DNA from: Amphiura filiformis
Lineage: Eukaryota; Echinodermata; Ophiuroidea; Amphilepidida; Amphiuridae
Assembly: GCF_039555335.1 (NCBI RefSeq)
Contig: NC_092636.1
Location: forward strand, 3,873,371-3,937,370
Length of the DNA stretch: 64,000 nt
Direction: 5' to 3'
A program made the translations under genes and the position numbers. Numbering within the stretch: position 1 is the stretch's first letter; the number at the start of each line of letters is the position of its first letter. Under the pieces are notes generated by a model. That model worked only from the letters and a program-made list of their open reading frames with translations. It ran no database searches and was not told where the DNA came from. Positions 11,704-22,887 of the stretch are shown here, one piece after another.

Positions 11704-13512
11704 CCACTATACTTCATCTGTTATCAACTGTTATCTTTAATATATGTTCATTTGCTATCTATTGCTGACTACCACACTACTTCATCTACTATATCTACCG
11801 CTGATACTATACGCAACTACATCTGCTATATTTACTGCTAACAATTACTATTTCATCTGCTATCTACTGCTGATACCACTACTTCATCTACTATCTACTG
11901 GTGATATCCGACTATTTCACCAAATATGTACTGCTGATACTCAGTTACTTTATCTGCTATCTATACTACTGATACTCCACCACTTCATCTGCAATCTACA
12001 ATGATACGCCACTACTTCATCTGCTATCTACTGCTGCTGATACTCCACTACTTCATCTGCTATCTACTGCTGATATTTCACTACTTCATCTGCTATCTAC
12101 TGCTGATACACCACTACTTCATCTGTTATCTACTGTTGACACCCACTACTTCTGTTATCTGCTGCTGATATCCAACCATTTCACCAACTATCTACTGCTG
12201 ATACTCAGCTACTTCGTCTGCTATCTACTGCTGATACTCCACTACTTCATCTTATATGCTGCTGATACTCCACTACTTCATCTGCTATCTACTGCTGATA
12301 CTCAGCTACTTCGTCTGCTATCTACTGCTGATACTCCATTACTTCATCTGCTATCTACTGCTGATACTCCATTACTTCATCTGCTATCTACTACTGATAG
12401 CACACTACTTCATCTGCTATCTACTGCTGATACTCCATTACTTCATCTGCTATCTACTGCTGATACTCCATTACTTCATCTGCTATCTACTGCTGATACT
12501 CCACTACTTCATCTGCTATCTACTGCTGATACTCAGCTACTTCGTCTGCTATCTACTGCTGATACTCCATTACTTCATCTGCTATCTACTGCTGATACTC
12601 CATTACTTCATCTGCTATCTACTGCTGATACTCCATTACTTCATCTGCTATCTACTGCTGATACTCCATTACTTCATCTGCTATCTACTGCTGATACTCC
12701 ACTACTTCATCTGCTATCTACTGCTGATACTCCATTACTTCATCTGCTATCTACTGCTGATACTCCATTACTTCATCTGCTATCTACTGCTGATACTCCA
12801 CTACTTCATCTGCTATCTAATGCTGATACTCCATTACTTCATCTGCTATCTACTGCTGATACTCCATTACTTCATCTGCTATCTACTGTTGATACTCCAC
12901 TGCTTCATATGCTATCTACTGCTGATACTCCACTACTTCATCTGCTATCTACTCTGATACTCAGCTACTTCGTCTGCTATCTACTGCTGATACTCCATTA
13001 CTTCATCTGCTATCTACTGCTGATACTCCATTACTTCATCTGCTATCTACTGCTGATACTCCATTACTTCATCTGCTATCTACTGCTGATACTCCATTAC
13101 TTCATCTGCTATCTACTGCTGATACTCCATTACTTCATCTGCTATCTACTGCTGATACTCCACTACTTCATCTGCTATCTACTGCTGATACTCCATTACT
13201 TCATCTACTACATACTGCTGATAGCGCACTACTTCATCAACTATCTAATGCTGATACTCCATTACTTCATCTGCTATCTACTGCTGATACTCCATTACTT
13301 CATCTGCTATCTACTGTTGATACTCCACTACTTCGTCTGCTATCTACTACTGATACTCCACTACTTCATCTGCTATCTACTACTGATACTCCACTACTTC
13401 ATCTGCTATCTACTGCTGATACTCCATTACTTCATCTGCTATCTAATGCTGATACTCCATTACTTCATCTGCTATCTACTGCTGATATTCCACTACTTCA
13501 TCTACAATCCCG
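11704..13512 (+). repeat. 33-bp stem-loop satellite, array B (largest)
   Basis: More than 50 tandem copies of the 33-bp unit in + orientation (TACTTCATCTG, then CTATCTACTGCTGATA, then CTCCAT or CTCCAC). The first 400 bp are more degenerate and the remainder is highly homogeneous. Most units read GATACTCC, which breaks the right arm of the palindrome. A few, such as 12382-12402, keep GATAGCA. Because 33 is divisible by three and the unit lacks stops, frames of 233 and 272 residues run through it (repeats of LLLILHYFICY). These are not genes. The array ends in the gap at 13513. Confidence 0.97.
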
Positions 13513-13712
13513 NNNNNNNNNNNNNNNNNNNNNNNNNNNNNNNNNNNNNNNNNNNNNNNNNNNNNNNNNNNNNNNNNNNNNNNNNNNNNNNNNNNNNNNN
13601 NNNNNNNNNNNNNNNNNNNNNNNNNNNNNNNNNNNNNNNNNNNNNNNNNNNNNNNNNNNNNNNNNNNNNNNNNNNNNNNNNNNNNNNNNNNNNNNNNNNN
13701 NNNNNNNNNNNN
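13513..13712. other. assembly gap (200 N)
   Basis: Exactly 200 Ns directly at the end of satellite array B. The round number suggests a fixed-size scaffold gap, so the true array length is unknown. Confidence 0.95.
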
Positions 13713-14250
13713 TATTATACAATATGAACATAATGAGCAATTAACATAGCACATAAACCATTAAGGCCTAATATTTGTGTGTACAAAACGCTATATTAAA
13801 TCTATGGTAACTGACCGCTATCCAAATATTCATCGATTTCCTCCATATTTTATGAGATGATAGCAAATCATGTCTCTGACATGTGTGCCAAATTGCATTA
13901 AGATCGATGGCGTAACTGCAGAGTTATTGTCCAAAAACTAAAATCAGATGATTTTGCTAAGCAATTTTGTAGACAAACCCGGAAAAGATGTGTTGGACCC
14001 CCCACTGTAATTCCCATGTTCTTCTTAGCATTGTGCGCACGCTATATGAGTCACTGGAAAATAAGAATTATAATAGTGTTGCCTCAACGTTTATCTTAAG
14101 CATGCCCCCTCCCCTTTCCCCACCAAACAATGTTGGGAAAAGATATGGTGAAGATGAGCACATTGGGCATGCCAACATTGTACGGGGGTAGAAGGGGGAC
14201 CATTTCCAATATGGCCTTAAAAGTGTTCGAACAAATATTTCTGAGATTGT
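13713..14250. other. spacer after the gap
   Basis: No satellite and no recognised gene. Confidence 0.5.
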
Positions 14251-14370
14251 AGTATATGCTGCTGATACTCCAACTATTTCATCTAATATCTATACTTCTG
14301 ATACTTTATTTTGTTTATTTTTTACATCTACTCCATTCACTACTTACTGCTTATACCAAATACTTCATTT
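14251..14370 (+). repeat. 33-bp satellite, degenerate island C (left)
   Basis: Three or four decayed units (GCTGCTGATACTCCAACTATTT, ATCTATACTTCTGATACT and similar). This is continuous with 14738-14960 once the intervening SINE is removed. Confidence 0.75.
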
Positions 14371-14737
14371 TTAAATGAAGTATAACCAGGAGCAGCGTGG
14401 CACACTGGTTAAGGTCTTTGCCTTTGGTGCAAGAGGTCCTGGGTTCAATTTCCCACAGGACAAAACAAATAATAATAATAATTAATTCTGTTCTCCCCGT
14501 GGCTCATCTGGTAATGGCGGGGCAGATGACCCATGACAAAAGACCTCATTACAGTCGGGGCGATCAGGGTGATAAGCCCGATTGTTGGCTACACTTGACT
14601 GTCCTCCAAAAAATTCCCCGACCAGCTATCTACGGCGACCCCCTTAACCTTCATTCACCAGGTCACTTGTGCCTGGCCGAAGTTTCGTCAGCGTTATCTC
14701 CTAGATTTCAGCTGTTTAGATATGCTCAACATAAAAA
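14371..14737 (+). mobile_element. tRNA-derived SINE inserted in the satellite
   Basis: The head resembles a tRNA gene: an A-box-like GTGGCACACTGGTTAAGG near 14397 and a B-box-like GGGTTCAATTTCC near 14441. A (TAA)n spacer follows, then a body with GTGGCTCATCTGGTAATGG and a short A-rich tail. A 13-bp sequence, AAATACTTCATTT, occurs exactly at 14358-14370 and again at 14738-14750, as expected for a target-site duplication from LINE-driven insertion. The 196-residue frame crossing it is spurious. SINE family not identified. Confidence 0.8.
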
Positions 14738-14960
14738 AAATACTTCATTTAATTCACCACTTCATCTGCTATATCTACTGCTGATACACCATCTGTTCTC
14801 TACAGCTTATAGTCCACTATTTCATCTGCTTTCTACTGCTGATACTCAACTACTTCATCTACTATCTTCTGCTGATACTCCACTACTTCATCTACTATCT
14901 ACTGCTGATAACAGACTACGTCTTCTGCTATCTACTTCTTCTACTTATGCTATCTACTTC
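14738..14960 (+). repeat. 33-bp satellite, degenerate island C (right)
   Basis: About six decayed units of the same satellite (CTACTTCATCTACTATCT, CTGCTGATACTCCAC and similar), directly followed by a foldback element. Confidence 0.85.
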
Positions 14961-15282
14961 ATGAACAATAAGCCCAATCGGCATTAGAAGTTTGCAATGC
15001 ATTGTGGGACAGTTTTTGCAGTTTTAGGACACTTTGTCCTTTGACCTATCGGGAAAATTGCTGTAATTATTAATGATTTATTTATTATTGTCATAATGTT
15101 ATCATTAAAAATATTTAAATAATTCATTCATTTAATAATAATGTTTTTAAGTTTGTTTTATTCTAGTAACAAGTTTTAAATTATATTTTGTACGCACAAA
15201 ACCCGAATTTTCCAGATAGGTCAAAGGGCAAAGTGTCCTAAAAAAACCGGAAGTTACAATAGCGATTTGGCTTATTGTTCAT
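14961..15282. mobile_element. foldback MITE, ATGAACAATAAGCC termini
   Basis: The left end ATGAACAATAAGCCCAATCG is mirrored by CGATTTGGCTTATTGTTCAT. Inner arms pair TTTTAGGACACTTTGTCC and GACCTATC with their complements near 15205-15245. The middle is AT-rich. Non-coding. It abuts the satellite on its left. Confidence 0.85.
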
Positions 15283-15367
15283 GTCGCTGATCCTTCGCTT
15301 GTACGGTAGCATACTATTTGAACTACTTCTTGTATGTTTTGTATCATGCACCCACCTGTTCATCTCC

Positions 15368-15628
15368 TATATGTGACCATCCAGCACAACTGAGCCCTGA
15401 AGTCGCCAATCATCATTTTTGAGATATTCAACCAAAATATTCTGCTTGAAATTAGCTTTAAAATGATGTATATCATGTCTATAGTACTTGACATTTAAGT
15501 AGTGAAAAATCAATAAAACAGTCAATAAATCCTTTGTTTCCTATTGTTTATTGTTAAGTTCAATGGAGCATATCTCAATAGTGGCACTGGCGACATCCGG
15601 GCTCACTTGTGGTGGATGGTCACATATA
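15368..15628. mobile_element. foldback MITE, TATATGTGACCATCCA termini
   Basis: The left arm TATATGTGACCATCCAGCAC with TGAGCCC and GTCGCCA is mirrored at about 15588-15628 by TGGCGAC, GGGCTCA and GGATGGTCACATATA. No ORF. The TA-rich ends suggest a TA-type target, but the exact duplication is ambiguous. Confidence 0.85.
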
Positions 15629-15989
15629 CATCTTTTATACAACGTATAATATACATTCGATATTAGGTCAACTTCAGTTGACTGCTCCATCCAAGATCAC
15701 CTGCTTTTTATGCCCACAGCAATGTTCTTTATAAAAGCATCAAGATTTCCCAAAACAGATTCCAATAGAATACTTACTATAGATAGAAATAACAAAATTT
15801 CTATAAAGTATTGATACGCATATTAACCCCCTTAATTGAAACTTAGAGATAACTGTCATGCTGATTAACGGTAATCCTATTGACATCTTCACGGTACAGG
15901 TTCGGTTAAGCTTGTGGTCAAAAAGAGTGAGAGTGAAACGGAATCGGCTTCGTGGTTAAAACTGGCTATCAATCTTTACTTTATTTTTG

Positions 15990-16652
15990 TTAAGGGATCT
16001 AAAATGAGCGTTTATTGCGTTTCGACAGTATTTTTTGTGGGACATGAGAGCACCTCAGACCTATCGAATTGCATTCTGAATACGAAGCATGTCTTTCTGA
16101 TATCAAATAATTTTCATTTTTGAAAATTACAATATAATCTAAATTTTATGACAAATTATAAAAATTTGATATTTTTCAAATTTTGATATATAACAGTCCT
16201 CGAAGTAAATTATATAAATCTAATGATATATTCTTAAAGTGTATGTAGCAGGAGGAAAAGCCGACAGTCAATTGAAAATTTTGACCTTTCATATTGAAGA
16301 TATGGATTTTTTCCCAAAAAGGCCTAATTTTTTTGGTGTTTTGGAAAAAAAATCCATATCTTCAATACGAAAGGTCAAAATTTTCAATTGATCGTCGGCT
16401 TTTCATCCCACCTACATACACTTTAAGTATAAATCATCAGATTTATAAAGTTTACTTCAAGTACTGTTAAATATCAAAAATATCAATTTTAATGATTTGC
16501 CATAAAATGTGTATTAAATTGCGAATTTCAAAAATCAAAATTATTTGATATCAGAATGACATTCTTCGTATTCAGAATGAAATTCGATATGTCTGATGTG
16601 CTCTAATGTCCCACAATAAATACTGTCCAAACGTTCATACCCCAGCCCTTAA
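15990..16652. mobile_element. TTAA-flanked foldback MITE (660-bp family), copy 1
   Basis: A long inverted repeat bounded by TTAA on each side. Subterminal arms carry GGGACATGAGAGCACCTCAG and its complement, ATGTCTTTCTGATATCAAAT and its complement, and a central hairpin around TTGACCTTTC/GAAAGGTCAA (about 16280-16375). It is the reverse of 41436-42093 over its full length. TTAA target duplications are known for piggyBac and Kolobok transposons, but no transposase is present to decide. Confidence 0.9.
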
Positions 16653-17824
16653 TACTTTGCATTCATGAAAGATGATTTGGTAACTTGAAGAGGGCTTATT
16701 TTTAAAATCTTCTCTGTTCATTAAAGTACATTTATATAGCCGACCACTCACAAAACCTATAATTGGATAAGGAAAATGAAACGCTTCATAATGTTAAAAA
16801 AGTTATAACATTTTACAGAAAGATGACCGAATTATATCATTTGCCGTTGGTTATTTGCGAAATTGTTTTTGTTTTGGATTATGTTGGAGTTGTTTTGTTG
16901 CTGCCGCCATCATAGTATATAAGGAGTTGTCATTGTTGTTGTTGTTCTTGTCATGCTGTTGCCGTTGTTTATGTAGTTGCCGTTATTGCTGTTACCGTTG
17001 TGTTGTTCCTGTTGTTGTTGTAGTTTTATAGTTGTTGTTGTTGTTTTGATGTTGTTCTTGTCCTTCTATATCATCATCTTCTTCTTCTTCTTTTAGAACG
17101 TTCCTTTGTCGGGAACATGAAGCTGTTGTCAAAGCTCCTATAAACAAAATCAAACGCTGCTCATTGCTCGTATCAAAGACTAAACTTCCATTAATGCATC
17201 GGTACTGTCAAAAACTTGAAATTAAGTCAGCCTGGAATCCATATCATTTAAACAATAAAATAAAGATTACTGCAAGTTTAAGATTTAAAGTCAGAATGAA
17301 AACAAAATGTACCCTGCAGACAGCTAACCAGAAGAATATATGAGACAAGGATTGAAAAATAAAAACCACTCAGGTCCCGTTCTTGGATAAAATGCATTCG
17401 GCATACCCCTTGGCTAAACACCTTGCTCTTTTACCTATCAAAAGGAGTTTTTAACTAGCACAAACACTCGTACATTTATTTTGTAAAGTGCATGTTTTTA
17501 TATCATATTAATGCGATCATTTAAAAAAGAAAATCTCTCCATACCACAAAGAAATGGTTCTAAGAAATGACGTGAACACTGGTGAGAAAACGTCGTAGAA
17601 CATAGCTCAAATTAATACGTTTTTAATTTTTAAGATTGTCTTGCTTTTTTTTTCTTGCTTTTTTTGTTTTTGTTTTTTACTGTCCTTCAAGTTTATTATT
17701 TTTTACTGACAAAGAACAAAAAATAATCATATAACTCAGAATTAATTTTGTAGAGTACTTACGAGTCCTTACAATAAAGTGGTTTATGAAATGTTATAGC
17801 TACAACTTAAAAAAAATATATGTT
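16653..17824. other. spacer with (GTT)n-like tract
   Basis: About 16890-17095 is an imperfect GTT/GTC/CTT trinucleotide tract. No gene recognised. Confidence 0.5.
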
Positions 17825-17906
17825 CGCTGCGAGCAGGGTTCGAACCTGCGCGGGGAGACCCCATTGGATTTCAAGTCCAACGCCTTAACCACTCGGCCAT
17901 CACAGC
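17825..17906 (-). tRNA. tRNA-Ser (anticodon TGA)
   Basis: An 82-nt gene on the minus strand. The acceptor stem GCTGTGA pairs with TCGCAGC (one G-T pair), with discriminator G. It has a D-arm with GCCGAGTGG (A box), an anticodon loop CTTGAAA giving anticodon TGA for UCA codons, the long variable arm TGGGGTCTCCCCG typical of serine tRNAs, and a T-arm with GGTTCGAACC (B box). A run of A on the plus strand just before 17820 reads as a T-run pol III terminator downstream. First and leftmost of five copies, 313 bp from the next. Confidence 0.97.
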
Positions 17907-18219
17907 AGGTACATGTTGCTTGCTAAAATGACTTGTTTGTTAAGCCCATTATCTTGTTAATTAATGCCAAGAGATAATTAAAACTATGGAATTCTCTCCT
18001 CCAAAAACAAACAAAAAAATAAATAAAAGGTCCAGACGGTGGAAAATATATTAACATGATTAATAAAACAAAATAATTCAGATTCATATGCTACTTTGAT
18101 ATTGTCTTGAATAATTTCAAAGAAAAAAATAAAATAATCATATAGCACAGAAAGACAGCGACCAGTCAAAATTGAAAATTAAAACTGACGTCAGAAAAGA
18201 AAAAAATAATCATGCTTAC

Positions 18220-18301
18220 CGCTGCGAGCAGGGTTCGAACCTGCGCGGGGAGACCCCATTGGATTTCGAGTCCAACGCCTTAACCACTCGGCCATCACAG
18301 C
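18220..18301 (-). tRNA. tRNA-Ser (anticodon CGA)
   Basis: Same 82-nt body as its neighbours with one visible change: the anticodon loop reads CTCGAAA, so the anticodon is CGA (UCG codons). All stems are intact, including the acceptor, long variable arm and T-arm, and a T-run terminator lies just downstream (plus-strand A-run near 18197-18207). An isoacceptor that seems to have arisen inside the array by a single T-to-C change. Confidence 0.96.
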
Positions 18302-18496
18302 ACTTGAATTTTAATACCAAGGTATCATCATTTAAAGTTAGAAAATAGTCCATATGCAACTTTAAAATGGTGGAACAAACATAAATTTGAACTGAATTAT
18401 TTGAGATGTCTTTCGAAAACCAAAGAGAGAAAAAAACATACACCCATTCATGTAATTTATTAGACAAATTTAAGAAAAATAACATGAAATACAAAT

Positions 18497-18578
18497 CGCT
18501 GCGAGCAGGATTCGAACCTGCGCGGGGAGACCCCATTGGATTTCAAGTCCAACGCCTTAACCACTCGGCCACCACAGC
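18497..18578 (-). tRNA. tRNA-Ser (anticodon TGA)
   Basis: 82-nt serine tRNA with anticodon TGA. It differs from the first copy at two sites: the last acceptor-stem base on the 5' side is G rather than A (giving a G-T pair), and the T-loop reads TTCGAAT. Both changes keep the fold. Its flank, about 18380-18496, is duplicated at 19110-19265. Confidence 0.96.
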
Positions 18579-18925
18579 ACTTAATGTTTACTATCAAGAG
18601 ATCATCATATAAAACGGAAAATTGTTTCACCACAAAGAAAAAGGTGGTGGAACAAAATTAAGATAAAAAAAAAGATTTTGAATATCGCGTGTTGAGAGCC
18701 GGCTGTTTTTATTCGTTTTTATGGTCGATATGAGTTTGTTTTAAATAAAACCATGTAATTCATGCTTGATAATTAATTTCGTGCTTGATAATTATTTTTT
18801 TAACATGTAAGGCATAATGTTGTGATTGCCGGAGTCATCCTTTAAAGAGAAAAACAAAATTTGGATGACAAAATAACATCGTACGCAGTCCATATCAAGT
18901 AAAAAATAACATAAAACTTAGAAAT

Positions 18926-19007
18926 CGCTGCGAGCAGGGTTCGAACCTGCGCGGGGAGACCCCATTGGATTTCAAGTCCAACGCCTTAACCACTCGGCCA
19001 TCACAGC
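18926..19007 (-). tRNA. tRNA-Ser (anticodon TGA)
   Basis: 82-nt serine tRNA identical in sequence to the copy at 17825-17906, with intact A and B boxes. Minus-strand downstream sequence has a T-run (plus-strand AAAAAA near 18901). Confidence 0.97.
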
Positions 19008-19265
19008 ACATGAATTTTTTGTACCATGAGATCATCATTTAAAACTTAGAATCGCTTCATCGCAAAGAATAATCGATTGATATTAACTCTAATAAGTAAG
19101 TTGGAGGAACAAAAAGAGATTTTAACTGAATTATTTGAGATGTGTTTGGAAAACCAAAGAGAAAAAAAAACATGTTTTACAAAAATGCGACGTATAGGCC
19201 TACACCCAGTCATGTAATTTATTAGAAAAAATTAACGTCAAGAAAAAATGACATAAAATACAAAT

Positions 19266-19347
19266 CGCTGCGAGCAGGGTTCGAACCTGCGCGGGGAGAC
19301 CCCATTGGATTTCAAGTCCAACGCCTTAACCACTCGGCCATCACAGC
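19266..19347 (-). tRNA. tRNA-Ser (anticodon TGA)
   Basis: 82-nt serine tRNA identical to the first and fourth copies. The terminator-side flank (CAAGAAAAAATGACATAAAA on the plus strand) matches that of the third copy, showing that the genes were duplicated together with flanking DNA. Confidence 0.97.
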
Positions 19348-19538
19348 AGATGATGTACGATTGCTTAATGCTATATGCATCTAATTACATAGTAAATAAA
19401 TATGCTATAAAATGAAATACTTTTAAAAAGATAAAAAAAGAACGGCCTTTGTACTTTTATCTGCAGTGAATCGTCAAGGCGATAGATGAAGATATGGGCT
19501 GGCAGCTCATGTTGGTGTCTTTTAGTTAGGGCCTATAG

Positions 19539-20000
19539 TTAGGAAGTGTTCATAAATACTTTTGGGGTGGTTGGAAAATATGGGGGATCAAAAAATGTTT
19601 GGGTGCTAAAAAGGGGGATAAAAAAAATTGAGGTAAAAGTACAGGGTAAAAAAAATTAATGTACGACAATTAGGCATACACATTCCACAAATTTTGCGTT
19701 ATATTCAATTGTGTATTCTCAAGCTTCAAATCCACAGAATTTGCGCACTTTACAATTTGGATTGTAACAATGAGTGATAACTTCGTATGGTCATTTTTAG
19801 CTAATGAGTTGATATTAATAGCATATATTTTTGGTTTCTTTTTTAGGACATGTGAAGGGTGAATCAAAAAACATTTAAGACCATAAAAAGGGGGATATAA
19901 AAATTTACTCTTTTTTAGGGGGGTCTAAAAACCTATGATGTCGGAGGTTCCAATTTTTCCAACCCCCTCCCCAACCAACGTATTTATGAACATTCCCTTA
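19539..20000. mobile_element. foldback element with AGTGTTCATAAATAC arms
   Basis: TTAGGAAGTGTTCATAAATAC at the left is mirrored by GTATTTATGAACATTCCCTTA at the right. Inner arms are GGTTGGAAAAT and TTTTTCCAACC. Both ends are bordered by TTA-type sequence (TTAG, TTAC), possibly worn TTAA duplications. The interior is rich in GGGGGAT and AAAAAGGGG motifs. The minus-strand 65-residue frame inside is not supported. Confidence 0.75.
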
Positions 20001-20039
20001 CCACTTCTTTAGGATTTGATGACAACAATATTTTTTGAA

Positions 20040-20795
20040 GTGCTAAGAGTGTCTATTACCAGGTTTACATGTTCCCAAAACTTAAAAATGATTCGAAGCG
20101 CGTAAATGTCAATTATTGAATTAAAGATCAACGCAGGGTGAAATTTCAAACTTGTTCAAATCTAATTGTTAAAAAAAACCAACAAAGTATTCCCATCATC
20201 AGAAGGATTCGGAAAAAGAATAGTTTGAATTACCTCAGAAATACCCTTTTATAAATAAAAGGTCAAAGATGGGAGTGGTCAGGTTTTTTTGGGGATGGTA
20301 TGATAAACGCTCTGATTTCAACGAAAATAGTCTCAAATTGCTCGTCATATAAAAAAGAGTCAAATAAGGAAGCTTCGTTAATGACAACAAAATCCGACAA
20401 TGAATGTCAAGCCTTATTGACCATGACCTAAATAGTTCTTTCTAACCTTTCCTTATCTGTACTTTTTAGAAACGATTTTATAAAGAACAGGAAAGGGTTC
20501 TGAAAAGGCTAGAAAGAATCATTTCGACATTAAAATGGTTCTGGAAAAGCAAAAAAAGAAATGGGTTTATTTTTTTTTTCAATTTCAAGAACCCTTTTCT
20601 CTTGAGGGTTTCACATACAAGACCTCTTTTTCTAAGAGTATTTGGTTTTAAGAAAATTTGAGAAAGTTTAAAATTTGACCCCTGTGCTGACCTTTACTTG
20701 ACCCTTATACGCGCTTTGAATCACGTTTTAATTCTGGGAACATATCAAATCTGTACTTTAAATCCCAGAAGGGGTGCTAACTGTATAGGCTCTCT
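20040..20795. mobile_element. foldback element, ~750 bp
   Basis: The left arm, about 20057-20105 (TTTACATGTTCCCAAAAC ... GATTCGAAGCGC), is the inverted counterpart of 20709-20755 (GCGCTTTGAATCACG ... CTGGGAACATATCAAA). Outer GTGCTAAGAGTG and GGTGCTAACTG are weaker. Non-coding. Confidence 0.65.
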
Positions 20796-21559
20796 TACAT
20801 CCCTAACTATTTTGTACAACTTTCTGAATATATTTTAATCTGGCAGACTTGTGTCCAAGTGCCACAACACCGAACAAACATGTTTTTATGTCCATTGACA
20901 CACCTCTTATAAAATCAACATATCAATTTTAATTTGTCCGTGTTTTTTACAAAATTGAAAAATAAATTGGTTAAATAAAAGATTGGATTGAACCGGTTAA
21001 GCAAATATAAATTCTCGATATTCCATGCCATTTTGTTGTGACAAAGCTGCCAGGTATATTGATATTATTACACAACAAACGTATATTTGAATAGTGTATT
21101 GATGCTAGTGTAAATTGACCACTGATTAACAACAATACTTGGTCAAGTTTTGCCAAGAGCATTTCATTTTGGACAGGCTGTTGATGTATGACAAAATCAT
21201 AATAATAGACGTGTTTGCCAGAATAGTTAGTGACAGTTGGTCGCTTTGGTCAGTGGTCACTTACTAATTTGCAGATTTTATCTATGTCCAGCAATGTCCG
21301 ATTTATAGTGCCTATATTATATTATAATTATTTTATTGATCAAAATAATCTATAAATAATTCTAATAATAATTTTTACTTATTCCTCCAGCTTTCTGATT
21401 TTGATTAAGATAATTTGTTTAAAAACGTGCTCTTACTTAAATTTACATCTTTAACGTAATTTCTTTATTTCCTCCAGTATATAACCAAATCATATTTTAA
21501 CCTAATTATAACGATGCCCAAGTTGAGAAATAGGTCATCTTTGATGAGATGGTTGCATG

Positions 21560-21915
21560 TAATGCCTGTAGAGCTAAACTCTATAGATGAGGTGACCTAT
21601 GATGTCACATGTTTACATTCAGACCGCCCTCTGTTGTTTCAAGTCAGGCAAAATAACACAGAAGTGTCTATGACAGACCACATAAATCTCTTTAAAACTC
21701 AACTTTTAAAAACCTTTGAAGTTTTGTGTGATATTATGTATATAGCTTGATGCATTTATAAACAAGATTGATACAATTTTTTGTATTATTTGCTTTGAAA
21801 CCAAAGTTAATGAATAAAAAATTTTGCCTGACAGTTTTGATCACAGACCAACAGAGGGCGTATCAAATGTAAACACATGTCACCTCATCTATACATCTGC
21901 AGTCAAAATCTATAA
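21560..21915. mobile_element. foldback element with GATGAGGTGAC arms
   Basis: The left arm (CTATAGATGAGGTGACC, TGTTTACATT, CGCCCTCTGTTG, GTCAGGCAAAAT) is mirrored by ATTTTGCCTGAC, CAACAGAGGGCG, AATGTAAACA and GTCACCTCATCTATA. The 78-residue frame at 21514-21750 comes from the left arm and is not a gene. Confidence 0.85.
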
Positions 21916-22504
21916 GTTAAAGTTCTACGACTTGTTTGTTTTTGTGTGTTTGTTTTAATGTGTATTTTATTTTATATACCACAAGATTCCGAGATGCTTA
22001 ACCGTTCATCACATCCCTGACTATACATGCATGATAAAATAAGTCAAGAAGTTGTTAAGAACTTGAACATGAAGAGCTTAACCCTGTTATTATTTAACCA
22101 GAACAGCTATATTCTCAATAGTTTTCAATGTTTTATACTTGTTTTATACTTGTGTCATTACTATTTTTTCAATGTTTTTGAGCAAACGATTTTTCGTATC
22201 ACTCGCTCCATTACAAAATATCATTTTCTTATGGAAAATTGTGATTTTTTTAAAAACATTTTCAGGAGAGAGAATATTCTGTGATTGTCATCTACAAGGG
22301 AAAATAGAGCAAGATAGCTCATATGAACAGCGCCCACACTTAATATTGTAAAGCTTTTAGCAATAAAGGACATATGACATAGCGCCCCACATCATCACCC
22401 GACTATATATAATCCCAATCCTACAAGAATCCTGACGATTTTGTCCCCATATGATGGTTCACGACCATAAGAAAATTGATTACCTCTTAAAACGGCGCTA
22501 TTAA

Positions 22505-22540
22505 TTATCATGTTTGTTTGTTTGTTTGTTTGTTTGTTTA
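22505..22540. repeat. (GTTT)n microsatellite
   Basis: About eight perfect TGTT units on the plus strand. Confidence 0.85.
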
Positions 22541-22624
22541 AACGGTCGCTCCATGTGGAGACATGGGTACTGATCGGACCAGGCTCAAACAAAATGCACA
22601 GGCAAAGCATCTAAATAAAAAATA

Positions 22625-22770
22625 TTAAAAATTACTCAATGTTGAGTAAAAAGGGAACATACTCAACATAGCAACAAAATGAGTCAAAATGGAACTCAAT
22701 ATTGATTAATTTTACTCAATTTGAGTACAATTTAATCAACATTGAGTTCAATTCAATCATCTTGTTGAGT
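22625..22770. mobile_element. worn TTGAGTA-rich foldback fragment
   Basis: Repeated TACTCAA, TTGAGTA and AACATTGAGTT motifs in both orientations, like the interior of 28961-29155 but without recognisable termini. Probably a diverged or truncated relative. Confidence 0.55.
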
Positions 22771-22887
22771 AATAATAAGCATGGTGGCTTAAAGGGAAAG
22801 AGAAGTGAGAAACAGATTTGAAGATAAAGAATAAGGAAAAGAGGTTTCAGGCTTATTTTGTAGGTAGGGTATCTCGTATACTCCCTA

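Larger units (their letters stand above)
17825..19347 (-). other. tandem tRNA-Ser gene array
   Basis: Five same-strand serine tRNA genes in 1.5 kb, spaced 195-347 bp apart. Shared flanking segments (for example ACTGAATTATTTGAGATGT at about 18390 and 19120, and CAGTCATGTAATTTATTAGA at about 19208 with a near match at 18449) show growth by segmental tandem duplication. Overlapping protein-like frames are shadows. Confidence 0.95.

Noticed and set aside
12256-13512. Long frames with an 11-residue repeat (LLLILHYFICY), up to 233 and 272 residues
   Set aside because: They exist only because the satellite unit is 33 bp and lacks stops; there is no start context, splice site or non-repeat domain, and the same unit is present in inverted orientation elsewhere.
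11704-13512. Resemblance of regularly spaced repeats to a CRISPR array
   Set aside because: Repeats are contiguous without unique spacers, and the DNA is animal nuclear sequence.
16890-17095. GTT-rich tract as a possible polyglutamine or polyvaline coding exon
   Set aside because: Interrupted by stops and irregular; best explained as an imperfect trinucleotide repeat.
18216-18612. Frames over the tRNA-Ser genes (for example 106 residues on the minus strand)
   Set aside because: They read through tRNA genes, which fully explain the sequence.
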